64,000 nucleotides of DNA, from the NCBI RefSeq assembly GCF_030052815.1, contig NC_079494.1, positions 40,472,467 through 40,536,466 of the forward strand, in the 5' to 3' direction. A model generated the notes under the pieces. It was not told the origin of the DNA and made no database searches. It worked only from the letters and a program-made list of their open reading frames with translations. The position numbers and the translations under genes are program-made. Of the stretch, positions 1 to 12,304 are shown piece after piece; position 1 is the stretch's first letter; each line of letters begins with the position of its first letter. The stretch is from Hevea brasiliensis (taxonomy: Eukaryota > Streptophyta > Magnoliopsida > Malpighiales > Euphorbiaceae).

Positions 1-1405
1 AGGGCTTATTAGCCCTCACCCAATCTTACCACATCATATCATGTATGATAATAAACATATAACATATCTATATCATAAGGAAATCAATGGATCATCCAAT
101 GTCCATCGACATCAATAGTAATTATGCACAAATGCAACATCTTTATGTTTTAGATACATACATCCTAATAAGCAATGATATGATGCATGTGGATGATTAT
201 GCTTTCAATTAAATAAGTTACATTCATTAGGGTTAGTATTACTCACCTCTTATAATCTATCAAACACCTTACACAAATGGTTGCTATCCTTGGATCCTTA
301 GCTCCTCGAGTCCCTCAAGTCTGATCCTATAAACATCGGATCCTAAAGAGTTATTTGGAGCTTAAAAACTCTATTCATATGCTAAACATCTTATTCTAGG
401 TCCTTTTGGATCATGAAAATAAGTTTTAGAACCTTATAATAAAAAAGGAAATAAGGCTAACAGAACCAACTTCAGCTATTAAAGTATGGGACTTCGGCCC
501 TATTTAGGCAATGGCAACTGTGGCTGCCAAAGTACTAGGTTTTGGTAGCCAAACCTAAAAATCTCTAGAGAGACTATAGCCACTTGAGCTACTAAAGTAA
601 TGGTCTTCGATAGCCGAACCTGAGAATTTTTAGAATTTCCAAGTTCGAATTCTACAGTAAACTTTCCCTCAAAACCTTAAAAAACCATCTTAAGGATTCC
701 TAAACATGATCTAGCCAAACAAAAACATATCTAAGGCCTTAACTAACTTAAAAACCTCAAAGAAACACACATGCATCCAAATCTAGGAGAGAAAATTAAG
801 GGTTTCTCAAACTTCCTTTAAAACATCAAAAAAATACAAATCATTCAATGACCTCACTTAACATAATCTTGTTTAAAATCTAACTAAATCATGCTTATAG
901 ACTTCTCAGACTTATCAAAAAATAACTCACAATAGAACATGTCATCGCATTCCACATAAGACCCTCACACATGTAATTACCTTCCCAAAATAAAAACTTA
1001 AAAACTATACAAAGCCCACATGTAAAACCAATTGCTAACTCCTACTTATGTGTACATACCAAAACCATACTGAAAAATAAAAGAAAAGAAGGAAAGGAGT
1101 ATGTTTCTCCCTTGGACTCAAGATTGACAAGAGAGGTTGAGAAAACATCAATAATTCTTGAATTCTTGAGCTTCCCAACCAAGATCAAGTATTCAAGCTC
1201 TCAAATCCAAGAAAATTCAACAAAAATGCCTTTGCATGCAATAGTAAATCTAAGAGAGAGAGAGAAGAAAATCAATTTTTCTTTGAAATCTAAATCGAAA
1301 TGGATATTTATATCCTCACTGTCAAGGGTACTTTCGGCTATCGGAGTTCATTTTGTGCAAAAGGACATTTGAACAATAAAAAAGACTTTGGTTACTGAAA
1401 GTCCA
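1..1405 (-). repeat. Left part of old LTR-like sequence X, host of element C
   Basis: No coding gene is visible in this A+T-rich stretch. It adjoins C directly, and the sequence resumes at 63219 after C. On the minus strand a TATA-like TATAAATA lies near 1305-1313, followed by a CT-rich leader, and a consensus splice donor (AAGAG, then GTGAGT) lies at 248-241. Motifs with CTTCGG and CCGAA recur here and just after 63219. These traits resemble the LTRs elsewhere in the window, so I read it as an older LTR in minus orientation. Neither LTR end is identified, and it could be another repeat or an intergenic promoter region. Confidence 0.4.
1305..1313 (-). promoter_or_regulatory. TATA-like box in X
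   Basis: The minus strand reads TATAAATA, followed by a leader rich in CT and GA (a GAGAGAGA run lies near 1255). It would drive minus-strand transcription of X. This is prediction from motif only. Confidence 0.35.
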
Positions 1406-2314
1406 TGTAACACCCCTTACCCGTCTACAGTGTAGTTGAGCAAGGCATGTTACACTCAGTGCCGGAGCGTCTTATCTTATCTTACTTTATTCCTTTAATA
1501 ATTTTTATCTAATTATATTTTTAAAATAAATTATATTCAAAGAAGAAGCTAACGGGGTTTTCCCTATTTTATTACCATTTAACTTGTTTTATTATTCACC
1601 TGTTAAAAAAAAATCTCATGTAAATTTTCAATAAAATAATACATAATCTCATCATCATCATCTCACTTTGAACTCTTGCAACTCATATTCATATGTATCC
1701 AAAAAAATTTCAAATATCATTTATGTGTTTCAATTTCCATATTCATTTCGATACATAACCATACATACTCAATTCATATATAAAAATACTCAAATTTCAT
1801 TAATTTACAAGATATACAATTTAATTACATAAGTTCATAATTTACATCATATGCATATTAAATGCAATTTCATAATTTACATTACAACATAATAAATATT
1901 TATAATGTACAAAATACATTAATATGACCTATATGGGCCCTATCTACATGCATTGCTGAGGAGATGACAACTTGAACACTTCTGCAGATTCGGACTCCAA
2001 AGTCCAGTCTAATGTCCACTGGACTTTGTCTTCAGTACCTACGTGAGGAAACAATCCATCGCGCTAAGCATTTTTGCTTAGTGGTGTAATAATATAACAA
2101 GAAAATAATATATACAAATAAAGATAAACAATGGAGCAAAATTTTTGCAATCAAGAATTATTTTGATTTTATATGAAATTTCTAATATTAACTATCTTTT
2201 ATCCTTTTTGTTCCTCTTTGTTGTTCTTTGGAAGCACTTATTTCATAAATTTACAGTAATAATATATAATATATAAAATTAATAAAAATATTGAATTTAT
2301 GTTTATATTATTAT
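1406..2314 (-). repeat. Element C 3' LTR, piece 1 (LTR terminus)
   Basis: It matches 58690 to about 59600 of the intact C LTR nearly base for base, including the terminal TGTAACA (plus-strand reading). It ends at ATTAT (2310-2314), where element A entered. The rest of the LTR resumes at 22839. The short open frames here are not genes. Confidence 0.88.
2064..2081 (-). other. LTR hairpin (C family)
   Basis: CTAAGCA, loop TTTT, TGCTTAG: a perfect 7-bp stem, followed on the plus strand by TGGTG. It corresponds to the hairpins in the A, B, D, E and F LTRs. Confidence 0.6.
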
Positions 2315-3770
2315 TGTAACACCCTCCCGGTAGCAACTCCGTACATTCTACTGTTCCGGTGACCGGTGTCGGTCCGGATAGTTAGAATGTTCGGAAAAAT
2401 ATTTAAACTAAAGTGAGGGACCAAAAATTAACTCAAATATTAATAAGAAAAATTTTTTAGAAATAAAATACAATCAAGTTAAACGAGCCGGTGCCCTAGC
2501 GATGGGTAACCCAGAGGGAAGTTGCGGTTCTCGCAACTAGGAGCCCTAGACCTGGGGGAAAAATCATAAAATAATTTTTGAGACTCCGGAGAAGGGTCAT
2601 TGAGGTCCCTATGGCATTAGAATGCCAAGAAAATATTTAGAAAAATTTTTTAATCGGTACAGACAATTTTGACTCGTTAAGCCAAACGGAGGGCATTTTA
2701 GTCATTTCGCCTTCAGAGGTGATTTTTGGCTGACTTGTCCAGTTAAGTAAATAATTATTATGACATAAAATATGAATAAACATTACTAAAAATTAAATTG
2801 AAAATGAGTAGTGATGAAAAGAAAAGAAAAATAAAAAAAGGCTCATTTATGACATAATGTGATGTCATTTAAAAAGCTACCACCAATCATATGTAAACAA
2901 CCAATTAACTAACTAATAAAAGAGATAAATGAAGACCAAAAAAATTAAAAAAACACAGCAGCCATCATCCTCCCCAACCAGCCGAAAACCTTGCCCTAGC
3001 CAAACCTCCATTAAAACCATCAAAAAGCTTCATTTCTCTCTTGTTTCCACTACTAAACCCTAAACCCCTTTCATTAAAACTTGTCCACTCATCTTGGGAA
3101 AGTGTTTGGCAGCCTAGAAAAGGAAAGAAAGTGAAGATTAAACTTGGAAAATTCTGCCCTACAAGAGGTTAGTGCATCTATATACCTAAAACTCTTTAAT
3201 TTCATGATTAGGGACTTGAATTTAGTAAGAAATTGTAATTTAAATGGACAAAAACTCATGTGTATGTGTACATGAATTTCGGCAGCCCTAAGGAAGGAAT
3301 GAGTTCGATTGTTTTAATGGACTAAGAATGAATTAGAGATTATGTTTAAGGTGTATATACACATATATAATGAATGAAAGTGTTTAATTAGGTGTATGGG
3401 TGAATTGAAATGGAAATTAGGGTTTTGGGAGTGAAAAATTGGACTTGGCTTATGAAATGATTAATGGACATTCTAATGGTCAATTAGTGACCATTTAAGG
3501 CAAGTTAATCATAATTTGAAGTGAGCTAATGCATGGCAAACTGAAATGGGAAGGCTGCCTAAAGACAGCAGAAATGAGGCTATGAGTCCAGCCTGTTTGG
3601 ACTGCCATATCTTTGGCTGTGTAGGTTCAATTGGTGTTTGGCCAATTGGATATGAAACTAGACTTATAATGTCACAATTTTACTGAAGAAATCATGTCCA
3701 AAAGACCAAAGCAAGAGGACCAAAAGTTGGCCCCAATCCGGATACCCTGCAAACAGGTTCTGCAGAATGA

Positions 3771-3797
3771 CCAAATGAACAGTAACTGTTCATTTGG
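3771..3797 (+). other. 27-bp palindrome in A LTR
   Basis: Two perfect 13-base arms, CCAAATGAACAGT (3771-3783) and ACTGTTCATTTGG (3785-3797), are separated by one A. In the 3' LTR (about 21225) a 12-bp deletion has removed most of the second arm. Related inverted repeats occur in the D, E, F and C LTRs. Confidence 0.7.
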
Positions 3798-4771
3798 CCA
3801 TAACTCACTGTAGATATGGTCAATTGACCTAAAAGTTTTACAGAAATAAGATAAGACATAGGCAAACAACTTTTATGAAGAAACCTACCCCAAATTATGA
3901 CCAGAACCTATTCAACAAGGCAGTGGCAGTCACTGTTCATGGTACTATAGATTTGGTAAATTCTGCAGATTGGAAATCCGGCCAGTTGTGGTTTTTGGAC
4001 CATATCTGGAGTTACAAAACTCCAAATGGAGTGATTCAAAAAAAGAAATTCAACTAGACAAAATAAGGAACAACTTTCATGTTTACCATTTCCTCAAATT
4101 TTCACTGTAACAGTCACCAATGGAATAGTAAAGTTGGGTTACAAAAACTGAAAATTCTGCTTCCCTTGGTTTAAACTTAGAAATGGTATTAATGCTTAAT
4201 GCCAACAAGTTTTGAATGCAAAATGTGGTATGTTGGGAGTGTCAAAACCAATGTACCTATTTTCTATCAAAAAGTCAACATTTTTGTTGATCAATGAGGT
4301 GAATAGTGACACCAAAACTTGAAATTCAAAATTTGAAGAATTCAAAAGTATCAAATGCCCTAGTATACCTAACAAGATTGGTTTGGATAGTTTGGCATGC
4401 CAATAGGGTTTGGTTAGCAGTACTGCACATGGCATTATGCCATTCTGTGATTTTATGGCTTTTAGCCATTTTGATATTGTGTTGAGACTTGGCCTCGTGC
4501 CTAATATTATTTACAGCTTGTTAGTTGTTTTGTTGCACACCGGGAGATACATATGTGACCGATGGTGTGACGGCCCGAGGTACTTGATACCCAGTGCCAG
4601 TTTACTCGTTTATCCAGTCCAGTCGTTCAGTATAGGTTACTTGGGCAACCAAATGAATGAAAGTGGACAAAGTTAACGAAATAAATGGATATACAGATAC
4701 AAAACAAATAAGACATATACATTCAATGCATATTTATTTCTGTTATTTCTTTCTATTTTATTATTGCACCA

Positions 4772-4789
4772 CTATGCATCATTGCTTAG
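4772..4789 (+). other. LTR hairpin (A family, one mismatch)
   Basis: CTATGCA, loop TCAT, TGCTTAG, preceded by CACCA. The 3' LTR copy (22208) has CTAAGCA and pairs perfectly, so this copy has lost one pair. Confidence 0.55.
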
Positions 4790-5402
4790 CGCGTTGCTTT
4801 TGCCACGCGTAGGTTCTGGAGATACTGATCGTGAGCCCAGTAGACCGCAGACTGGGTGAGTCCATCCTGCAGCTCTGCACAGTGTCCGTGTCACCTCACC
4901 TTCTACAGTGCATTGGTAGGACACTAGGTTTCATTTTGGTGTTTTGTAACTAAATTTTTATTTTCTCCTATGTATTTAGATTTATGTAATGTATTTTGAT
5001 GTGTATGTAAATAATGAAAATGGTGTTGGTGAATGAAAAAAAAAATGTGAATATCTATCTGTAAATTGTACTGGATTATCACATGAGATGAATGATTGAG
5101 TAATGTTGTTGAAAAACATTGGAGTTTGAGAAATGATTGAATATGATTATTGGAAGTGTTTTTCACAGGTTCCGAAGAACTGTTTCCTCCATTTTTAGCC
5201 GGTACTCTGCCAGATTTTCTACAAAATTTTCGGAACTTCAAATAAATTATAATTTCGATAAATGGCTCAAATATATTATATTTCACAAGTTATATTCAAA
5301 AGCATGATAAAAATTAATTAAGGTATATTAGAGTGTGCCGGTACACCGTGTGACATTGCTTACTCGGGTATACTGTACACGGGTATGGGGTGTCACATTT
5401 AG

Positions 5403-5414
5403 TGGTATCAGAGC
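5403..5414 (+). other. Element A primer-binding site (initiator Met tRNA)
   Basis: TGGTATCAGAGC lies 5 bp after the 5' LTR and is complementary to the 3' end of plant initiator-Met tRNA, the usual primer for minus-strand DNA synthesis of these elements. Confidence 0.9.
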
Positions 5415-5524
5415 ACAGTTTAGGCGTTTCTGGGCCTAGATTGAGTCCATACCATGCATTGCATTTGTAAGAGTCGAGGTGACACTAATGCAGATCTGTT
5501 TGTCTTTCTTATTTTGAATAGGAT

Positions 5525-6687
5525 ATGGACCCTACATCTCAGAGGGCAGTTGAGGAGGAAGTGGAGAGTCATGCTCCACCTGCAGCAGCTGAGACTGGGG
5601 GTATGGGAGAACCTACTCCGCCAGCTCAAGCAGAGCCTGCTCAGCCTCCACAGGCCATGTTCCAGCAAACGGCCAATTTCTTTAGACAAATGGCTGGGGT
5701 AATGCCAGCACCACCACGACCACCAGCTCCACAGCAGAAATCACACCTTGAAAGATTAAGAAAATTTGGAGCAGTGGACTTCTTTCGCAAGAGAGAAGAT
5801 GATTCTGTTGTAGCTAAAAATTGGTTGAACAGAACAGGCAGAGTTTTAAAATAACTCCACTGCACCCCAGAGCAAAACTTAGAAGCTGCCATATCTCTAT
5901 TGCAAGATGATGCATATGAGTGGTGGGATACGGTGTCCAGTGAAGTACAGCCAGAAGCTATAACTTGGGACTTCTTCCTCTCCGAATTTAAGAAGAAATA
6001 TGTGGGTACTGTATACCTAGAAGAGAGAAGAAGGGAATTCATTAACCTGAGGCAGAGACAGCTGTCAGTGGCCAAGTATGAGAAGGAATTCGTTAGATTA
6101 AGCCACTACGGAAGGGAGATAGTCCCTAATGAAGCTGAAAGGTGTAAGAGATTTGAAGAGGGACTAAATGAGAACATAAAGATCCAGCTCACTGCCCTGG
6201 GAATCACAAAATTTACCAAGTTAGTGGAAGCTGCAACAAAGGTTGAAAAAGTAAGAATCAGTGAGCAGACCAGAAGGGATAGATAGCAAAAGAGGGGCCC
6301 GGGTCAGTCTAGTTCATCTCCTACACCTGGGAAGAGGTTCAAGGGTCCATCTGCACAGAGTTCAGGCCAGCCACAAGGTCAGGGTCAGTCTCAGGGGCCC
6401 AGGCCACAATTTACCGCTAGGAGAGTTCAGTCCACACCATCAGTGGGCAGCTCTCCAGGGATGGCATTCAGGGGACCAGCCCCAGCATCTTCTGCATGTC
6501 CACACTGTTTGAAATGGCATAAGGGGGAGTGTTGGAGAGTGACTGGCGCCTGCTTAAGGTGTGGGTCAACAGAGCATCAGTTGAAGAACTATCCACGCAG
6601 AACTACTACAGCTGCTCTAACACAAGCAGACAGACCTACTCCTGCACCACAGAGGGGTAGAAAATCTGGCAAATCTGAGGCTGTGGG
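5525..6687 (+). pseudogene. gag: Element A gag (5' part of gag-pol), with stops, cut by K
   Basis: Capsid precursor. The start is the ATG at 5525 (MDPTSQRAVEE), after a leader of about 125 bp. A proline/glutamine-rich N-terminus is followed by the retrotransposon gag core (DAYEWWD near 5915, then a conserved helical stretch with LSHYGRE and CKRFEEGL) and a CCHC region near 6500-6600. The second knuckle reads CLRCGSTEHQLKNYP, with Tyr where the last Cys belongs. Two in-frame stops, TAA at 5852 and TAG at 6284, sit where sister sequences suggest CAA and CAG. The frame continues unbroken into 16206, so gag and pol were one reading frame of about 1550 codons before K inserted at GTGGG (6683-6687). 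Confidence 0.9.
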
Positions 6688-8788
6688 TGAAGGAACGGAA
6701 GCGTGAAAAACACAAGATTATACCATTGAATTTCAAAATTTTCACCTAGGGTCACATGCACCATGCAAGATTTATTTTTATCTATTTGATTTCAATGATA
6801 AACAACATATTAAAACTCTTTTAATATGTTTTTGGATCTGTATTTGCCATTTAAGATTTTAAAATTAATCAGATTAATTTTAGAACCCTAGATTAAATCA
6901 AGAACGATTACACTAACCTCTTGATGTGCTGCAGCGTGTCTGCGCCTTTGAGATTCGTCTTCAGGACACCAGATGTTGTCCCTCTAGCTTGTCCACACCA
7001 AGAACACCTATGGCAGCCCTTGAATGGCTTCTAAAGCTTTTTCTATTAATTAGAAAATCAAGTTCTGCCTTTTAAGAGATTAAAGATGTAAACAGGACAC
7101 TAGAAACAATTTCTAGTGTTCTTAATTCAAGAGATTGATGGCTAATCTCTTTGAATTGATGAGAGATGAAGAGAAATAGCTGGAGAGGCTCAAAGTGGCG
7201 TGACAATTGAGAGGAGAGGCTGCTGGTTATGTTTTCTTTTCATAACCACACTTAAATAGCTAGGTTAACACATTAAACCCTAGCCACATGTCACCTTTTG
7301 ATTAGCTCTAGGTTTAAGTGACCCAATCACATTGTGCCAAGTGTCAAACCTATATTTAATCTTGATTTTAATCATCTTACATGATTAAAAAAACATTTGG
7401 CAAGCTTATGTGTTATGCCATGTGTCACCATCTCATGGTGCCACGTGTCACAATCGTGAAATGACCAAAATGCCCTCGTGTCTTAATTTTGAGTTCTTAA
7501 CCCAAAATAATTATTTTCTTCTTCTAATTAATTTATATCAAATATAAATTAATTAATTAATCTCTATTAATTAATTTCTCATCAATTAAATTCATATTTA
7601 AACACTTTAAATATAAATTTAATTTATACTACACATCCAATAATCTAGATTTGGTTTCAAGTCATGCTAGGGACTTTGCAATTTAATTGCAAACCAAATC
7701 TATTTAATTAATCAATTAAACTCTTTAATTAATTAATTAAATCATATTTAAATAGGTGATAACTTGTGTATGTGTGTGACTTACTAGGCTCATCACTAAT
7801 TGGCAATGAGACATGATATCAACTCTTAATATCATCGAACTCTTTCTTACCATAAATGATTTCTCTAAATCATTTTATGAACCTCATAGACCATGGTTAA
7901 CACCTAGCATAGCATGCCATGGCCACCCAATTAGTAATAAGATTTACCTTAAATGAACCTATAATCATATGTTACCATGCACTAGAATCTCTGTTACAAA
8001 ATCCCAACTCAATTTGAGTCATGGTTTATGTCAAACTCCATTTGCTATGAATATTATGTTCTCTTTTAATTCCAGTTCTTGATTAAAAGATTTTCTCATC
8101 GAAACTCTTTTACGAATAAATCTATCTGTCTGGCAGGAACTTGAAACATCAAGAACAATTAAATGAACATAGGATTTTATCTCTATTTACTTAGAGGAAC
8201 AGATTCCATCTTGATCAACACCTACCTCCATATATAACTAGCAGGAGCCAACACATGCCCATATACCCATACATAGTACAAGTATGAAAGCAGTATCAAA
8301 CTCAAACTACCTATATACAAGATAACTGTGCTATCTCAGGTCTAAAGATTATATGCACTGATATGATTTATGACAAAACATTGACAAGAGTAAACTCCAT
8401 GTGCTTGTCATAAGTGTCACTGGTTCGGCCTACTTATCATTTATAAGTGCCTATCAAGTTTGTTATATGGCATGAGACTCACCATTCCATCTTATTTATA
8501 TCTCATATAAATAACTTGGGAACAAACATGAATACAATCTTTCTGGATAAGTCATGTCCTTATTATGAAGTATCCTCGATTGTGAACCTATTTATGATAC
8601 TTTGTGCTAGAAATATTGTCACTCATATTCTTAACAACTTAAGAATAATATTTCTAACAAAATATCAATGGACCTTTTCTATTACACATAAATATATTAT
8701 GTAAACGGAAAAGTGGAAATGCCTTTTATTATTAAAAATATATACAAGATACATACTAAATGATATGCTCTAGGGCATACTACTAACA
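6688..8788 (-). repeat. Element K 3' LTR
   Basis: It repeats 14094-16200. An 85-codon plus-strand frame (8447-8704) is present identically in the other LTR; it is antisense to the element and has no known domain, so it is not called a gene. Most differences from the 5' LTR sit in short clusters (for example near 6930-6980 and 8098-8145). Confidence 0.93.
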
Positions 8789-8798
8789 ATCTCCCACT
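8789..8798 (-). other. Element K polypurine tract
   Basis: The minus strand reads AGTGGGAGAT immediately before the LTR start TGTTAG. This is the expected plus-strand primer site. Confidence 0.75.
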
Positions 8799-8852
8799 AG
8801 CACTAGAGCCATTCATTACAATATCTTAGACCTATCTTCTCAAGATGTCGGT

Positions 8853-10432
8853 CTAATCGAGTCCGTGACATAGGCTTAGTGAATGGATCACCGGATTTTT
8901 AGTCGATGCTATTTTCTGCATGGCTACATCGCCTCGCCCAACTATTTCTCCGATAATGTAGTAGCGCCTTTCTATGTGTTTGGATTTCGTGAGACCTTGG
9001 TTCCTTAGCTCAGATGATCGCTCCATTGTTGTCACAGAGGTAATGGAACTGGCGACTCAATGGAAGGAACTACGTAAGTTCTCACGAACTTCTTTATCCA
9101 AAGCGACTTCCTTTGCGACATCGATGCGAGAATATACTCACCTCGATAGTGGAATCTGCAATGTGCTCTGCTTGGAACTCTTCCAACCGATCGCACCTCC
9201 ATTACAAATGAACGCATATCCGCAGGTAGACTTTCTATCATCGATATCTGATTGGAAATCAGAATCAGTATAACCATCCAATTGCAAGTCTCCACCTCCA
9301 TAAATCAAGAATAAATCCTTAGTTCTTCTTAAGTACTTAAGAATATTCTTGATGACTATCCAGATGTTCCAAACTGGATTGGATTGATACCGCTAGTCAA
9401 ACTAACAGATATGCGATATCCGCCTAGTACACAACATTGCATACATTAAACTTCCAATAGCCAAGCATATGGAATCCTCGCCATCTTATCTCTTTCTTGG
9501 TGTCTTTGGAGACATCTCTTTAGAAAGGTGGATGCCATGTCTCACTGTAACAATCCTCTCTTGGAATCAAGCATGTTAAACCTCTTTAACACCTTTTCCA
9601 AGTATAGACTTTGGGATAAACCAATTATTCTTTTCGCTCTATCTCTATAGATGCGAATCCCAAGAATATAGGTTGCCTCCCCTAAGTCTTTCATGGAGAA
9701 TGTATTTGACAACCATACCTTTATAGTCGTCAACATACCTGTATCATTACCCATCAACAGTATGTCATCCACATATAAGACAAGGAAAGTGATAGCACTG
9801 TCACTAACCTTCTTATATACACATGGCTCATCCTCATTTTTTATAAAACCAAAAGATTTAATGGCTTCATCAAAACGGATGTTCCAACTCCTCGAAGCTT
9901 GTTTCAACCCATAAATGGATCGCTTTAGCTTGCATACCTTGGAACCATCTTGGGATTCAAATCCCTTAGGTTGTTCCATGAAAATGTTTTCTTCAATGTA
10001 TCCATTGAGAAAAGCTATTTTGACATCCATCTGCCAAATCTCATAATCATAGTATGCGCTATTGCTAATAAAATCCTAATTGATTTAAGCATGGCAACAA
10101 AGTAGAAAGTCTCCTCATAGTCTATTCCTTGCCTTTGGCGAAACCCTTTTCGCTACTAGCCTTGCCTTATAGGTCTCTACCTTTCCATCAGAACCAATTT
10201 TCTTCTTGAAAACCCATTTGTTCCCTATAGGTACAATACCTTCAGGTGGGTCAACAAGATCCCAAACTTGATTCTTATTCATGTAATCAATCTCTGATTT
10301 GATATGTTGAATCCATTTTGAATAGTCTATATCCGATATAGCTTCTTCATAGGTAAGTGGATCATCTCCATGATCTACTTCTTCATGAGTAGACAACTCT
10401 TGTTCTTCTTCATGAAGAAAACCATATCTCAC
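8853..10432 (-). pseudogene. Element K RT and RNase H, degenerate
   Basis: Reading leftwards, 10432-10115 holds the start of the Copia RT domain (WIQHIKSEIDYM, then VWDLVDPPEG, KWVFKKK, YKARLVAK). A frameshift near 10120 and a small deletion near 10070 follow. 10030-9542 continues with LNGYIEENIFMEQPKGF, YGLKQASRSW and the catalytic YVDDILL motif, ending near LDSKRG. A degenerate stretch and RNase H pieces (9301-9032 and 9035-8853, containing SKHIERRYY and EIVGRGDV) complete it. The YVDD core is intact but the reading frame is broken at least three times, so no active enzyme is expected. Confidence 0.88.
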
Positions 10433-10979
10433 CAGTGGGTGAGATACCTGGTTGTTCTACGAGGAACAACCAGTAGATGTTTCATCAATGGGTATAGGTT
10501 GACTAGATGGATCTATATCCATCGATGCATTGGTTGGTCGAATTCTCCAATTCTAACTCTATTTGCCTTCCTTTGCCTCCTTCTTGAACAAACCGTTGTT
10601 CAAGAAATATGGCATCTCTACTTATCACAACCTTTTGTGAAGTAGGCAAATAAAAATAATATCCAAAACTATCTTTTGGATATCCAACAAATCGACCTCT
10701 TTACGATCTGGTCTCCAATTTATCGTTGTTCACTTTTTGATATAAGTGGACAACCCCAAATCTTAACATGCTTAAGACTTGGTTTTCTTCCATGCCATAT
10801 CTCATAAGGTGTGGAAGAAAGCGATTTTGATGGAATCCTATTCGTAATATATAAAGTGATTCTAATGCAAATCCCCAAAGGAGATTGGCATATCAAGATA
10901 GCTCATCATACTACGTACCATATCCAATAGGTACGATTTCTCCTTCAGATACACCATTCATTGTGGCATTCTGGAGGAG
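10433..10979 (-). pseudogene. Element K integrase C-terminus and linker, degenerate
   Basis: The stretch lies between integrase and RT of K. Minus-strand translation in shifting frames gives remnants typical of the variable Copia integrase tail and linker, with stops throughout. It appears to carry no separate gene. Confidence 0.6.
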
Positions 10980-11555
10980 TCACCGAGAAACAATGCCATG
11001 CTCTCTCAAGTATTCATCAAATTCAAGACTCAAATATTCACCTCCACGATCGATCAAGAGCTTTAATACTTTTTCTGTTTGATTTTCTACTTTAGATTTA
11101 AATTCCTTAAAAATTTCAAAGGATTCATGTTTGTATTTCATCAAATACAAATACCCAAACCTTGATTTATCATCATTAAAGGTAATAAAATAATGAAAGC
11201 CCCCTCTAGCCATTTCTTTAAATGGACCACATACATCACTATGTATTAGCTCCAAAATATTTTCAGCTCTTAGCCCTTGTCCAACAAAGGGTGATCTAGT
11301 CATTTTGCCCTGAAGGCAAGATTCACAAGTTGGAGTAGGCTCAGAGCCCAATGAGGATAAAATCCCCATTTTCTCCAGTTTTGCAATCCTATCTTCTGCA
11401 ACATGACATAACCTTAAGTGCCAAATATATTTTGAACTTGAGTTAGTTTTCACCATGGCATTGCATTCATTTAGATTGCTATACTGCCGATGGAAACACT
11501 TTTCATCGCAATGGAAACACTTCCTGGCGGTGGAAACACTTTCCTTTGCCTTCAT
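10980..11555 (-). pseudogene. Element K integrase N-terminal half
   Basis: A 191-codon frame contains the GAG-pre-integrase segment (YIWHLRLCHV), a zinc-binding C-x2-C (TCESCLQGK) and the start of the integrase core with the first catalytic Asp in HSDVCGPF. The second Asp lies near IDRGGEY. The frame then ends, so the third catalytic residue is not in this frame. Upstream it joins gag directly near 11500-11550 with no protease between them. Confidence 0.88.
11485..11550 (-). repeat. Short tandem repeat at the gag/integrase junction of K
   Basis: Three copies of the minus-strand core AAGTGTTTCCA lie about 22 bp apart, at the point where the gag zinc-knuckle frame meets the integrase frame. 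The whole knuckle/protease interval found in intact Copia elements is missing here, so the repeat marks the deletion scar. Confidence 0.6.
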
Positions 11556-12304
11556 CGCCTTTAGTCTTCCTTTTCTGCTTAGCTATTTTCTTAGAAGGAC
11601 CAGGAATCTGAGGTTTCTTTTTCTTATTGCCCTTCTTCTTGTTGGACTTTCCAGCAGAAGAAGATGCAACCAAAGCTACCTCTTTTCCTTTATTGCCTGG
11701 CATATTCTTTTGGGCAATAACCAGCATGTTGAGTAAACAAGCTAAGGTGCATTCCTGTTGAGTCATATGGAAATTTGTCACAAAATTTCCAAAAGACTCA
11801 GGAAGGGACTGAAGGATCAAATCCGTTTGTAGTTGGAAATCCATGTTGAAGTCAAGATGTTCCAACTGCTCAATCAGCCGAATCATCTTGTGGACATGAT
11901 CCCCAACATTATGTCCTCGACATCCTCATACGGAATAGGCTGTCTAGATATCTCATACCTAGCATTCCTGCTGTGCTCACCATACAACTCTTGTAGGTGA
12001 ATGAGGATCTCACTCGCACTCTGCATGTTCTCATGTTGCTTCTGTAACTCATTACTCATAGAAGCAAGCATGTAACACTTAGCTCTCATATCATGCTCCT
12101 TCCACTTGTCCAAAGTTTCATGTTCCTCTTGTGTGGCCTCTGGAGGTAAGGGACCAGAACATTTGAATCTAGAACATATCCTATATGTTCAAGGTTCAGA
12201 CAAGTTTCAAATTTCTTAGCCAATCGCATGATTAGGTCCCGTCAACTGTTGTGATCAAGTATGCTTGCAAGGATATTGGATGGTGGTGGTTGTTTTGTGC
12301 TCAT
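11503..12304 (-). pseudogene. gag: Element K gag, with stop and frameshifts
   Basis: The likely start is the ATG at 12304-12302 (MSTKQPPPSN). TGA at 12244-12242 replaces the Trp expected in this family, and a frameshift lies near 12150. The frames 12113-11883 (CYMLASMSNELQKQHE, LQELYGEHSR) and 11886-11503 (LDFNMDFQLQ, LQSLPESFGNF) are the UBN2-like Copia gag core. A lysine-rich tail follows and breaks into KCFHR, where a CCHC knuckle should begin. Nonfunctional. Confidence 0.87.

Larger units (their letters stand above)
3168..5168 (+). other. Predicted leader intron in A 5' LTR
   Basis: The donor reads AAGAG then GTTAGTG. The acceptor reads GTTTTTCACAG then GTTCC. Length is 2001 bp. The same pair flanks 20622-22604 in the 3' LTR. 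Signals only; no transcript evidence. Confidence 0.45.
2315..5397 (+). repeat. Element A 5' LTR
   Basis: It starts TGTAACACCC and ends GGTGTCACA, 5 bp before the primer-binding site. Open frames in it (such as the 120-codon minus-strand frame at 4924-5286) are repeated in the other LTR and have no recognisable domain, so I do not call genes. It carries the predicted leader intron (3168-5168), a 27-bp palindrome (3771-3797) and a hairpin (4772-4789). It matches the 3' LTR closely except for a few dense clusters of mismatches and a 12-bp deletion in the 3' copy. Confidence 0.93.

Noticed and set aside
1112..1372. 86-codon plus-strand frame in the left flank
   Set aside because: It overlaps the TATA-like box and leader of X on the other strand, has low-complexity composition and no domain.
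3050..3072. AAACCCTAAACCCC resembles plant telomere repeat
   Set aside because: Only one or two units, inside an LTR. There is no tandem array.
4924..5286. 120-codon minus-strand frame, repeated at 22360-22722
   Set aside because: It is antisense within the A LTR. Conservation is LTR duplication, and its residues are A/T-driven.
5403..5414. TGGTATCAGAGC sites might suggest tRNA genes
   Set aside because: They are 12-base primer-binding sites beside LTRs. No cloverleaf surrounds them.
8447..8704. 85-codon plus-strand frame, identical at 15859-16116, looked like a conserved small protein
   Set aside because: Both copies lie in the two LTRs of K, so identity follows from reverse transcription. 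It is antisense and has no recognisable domain.
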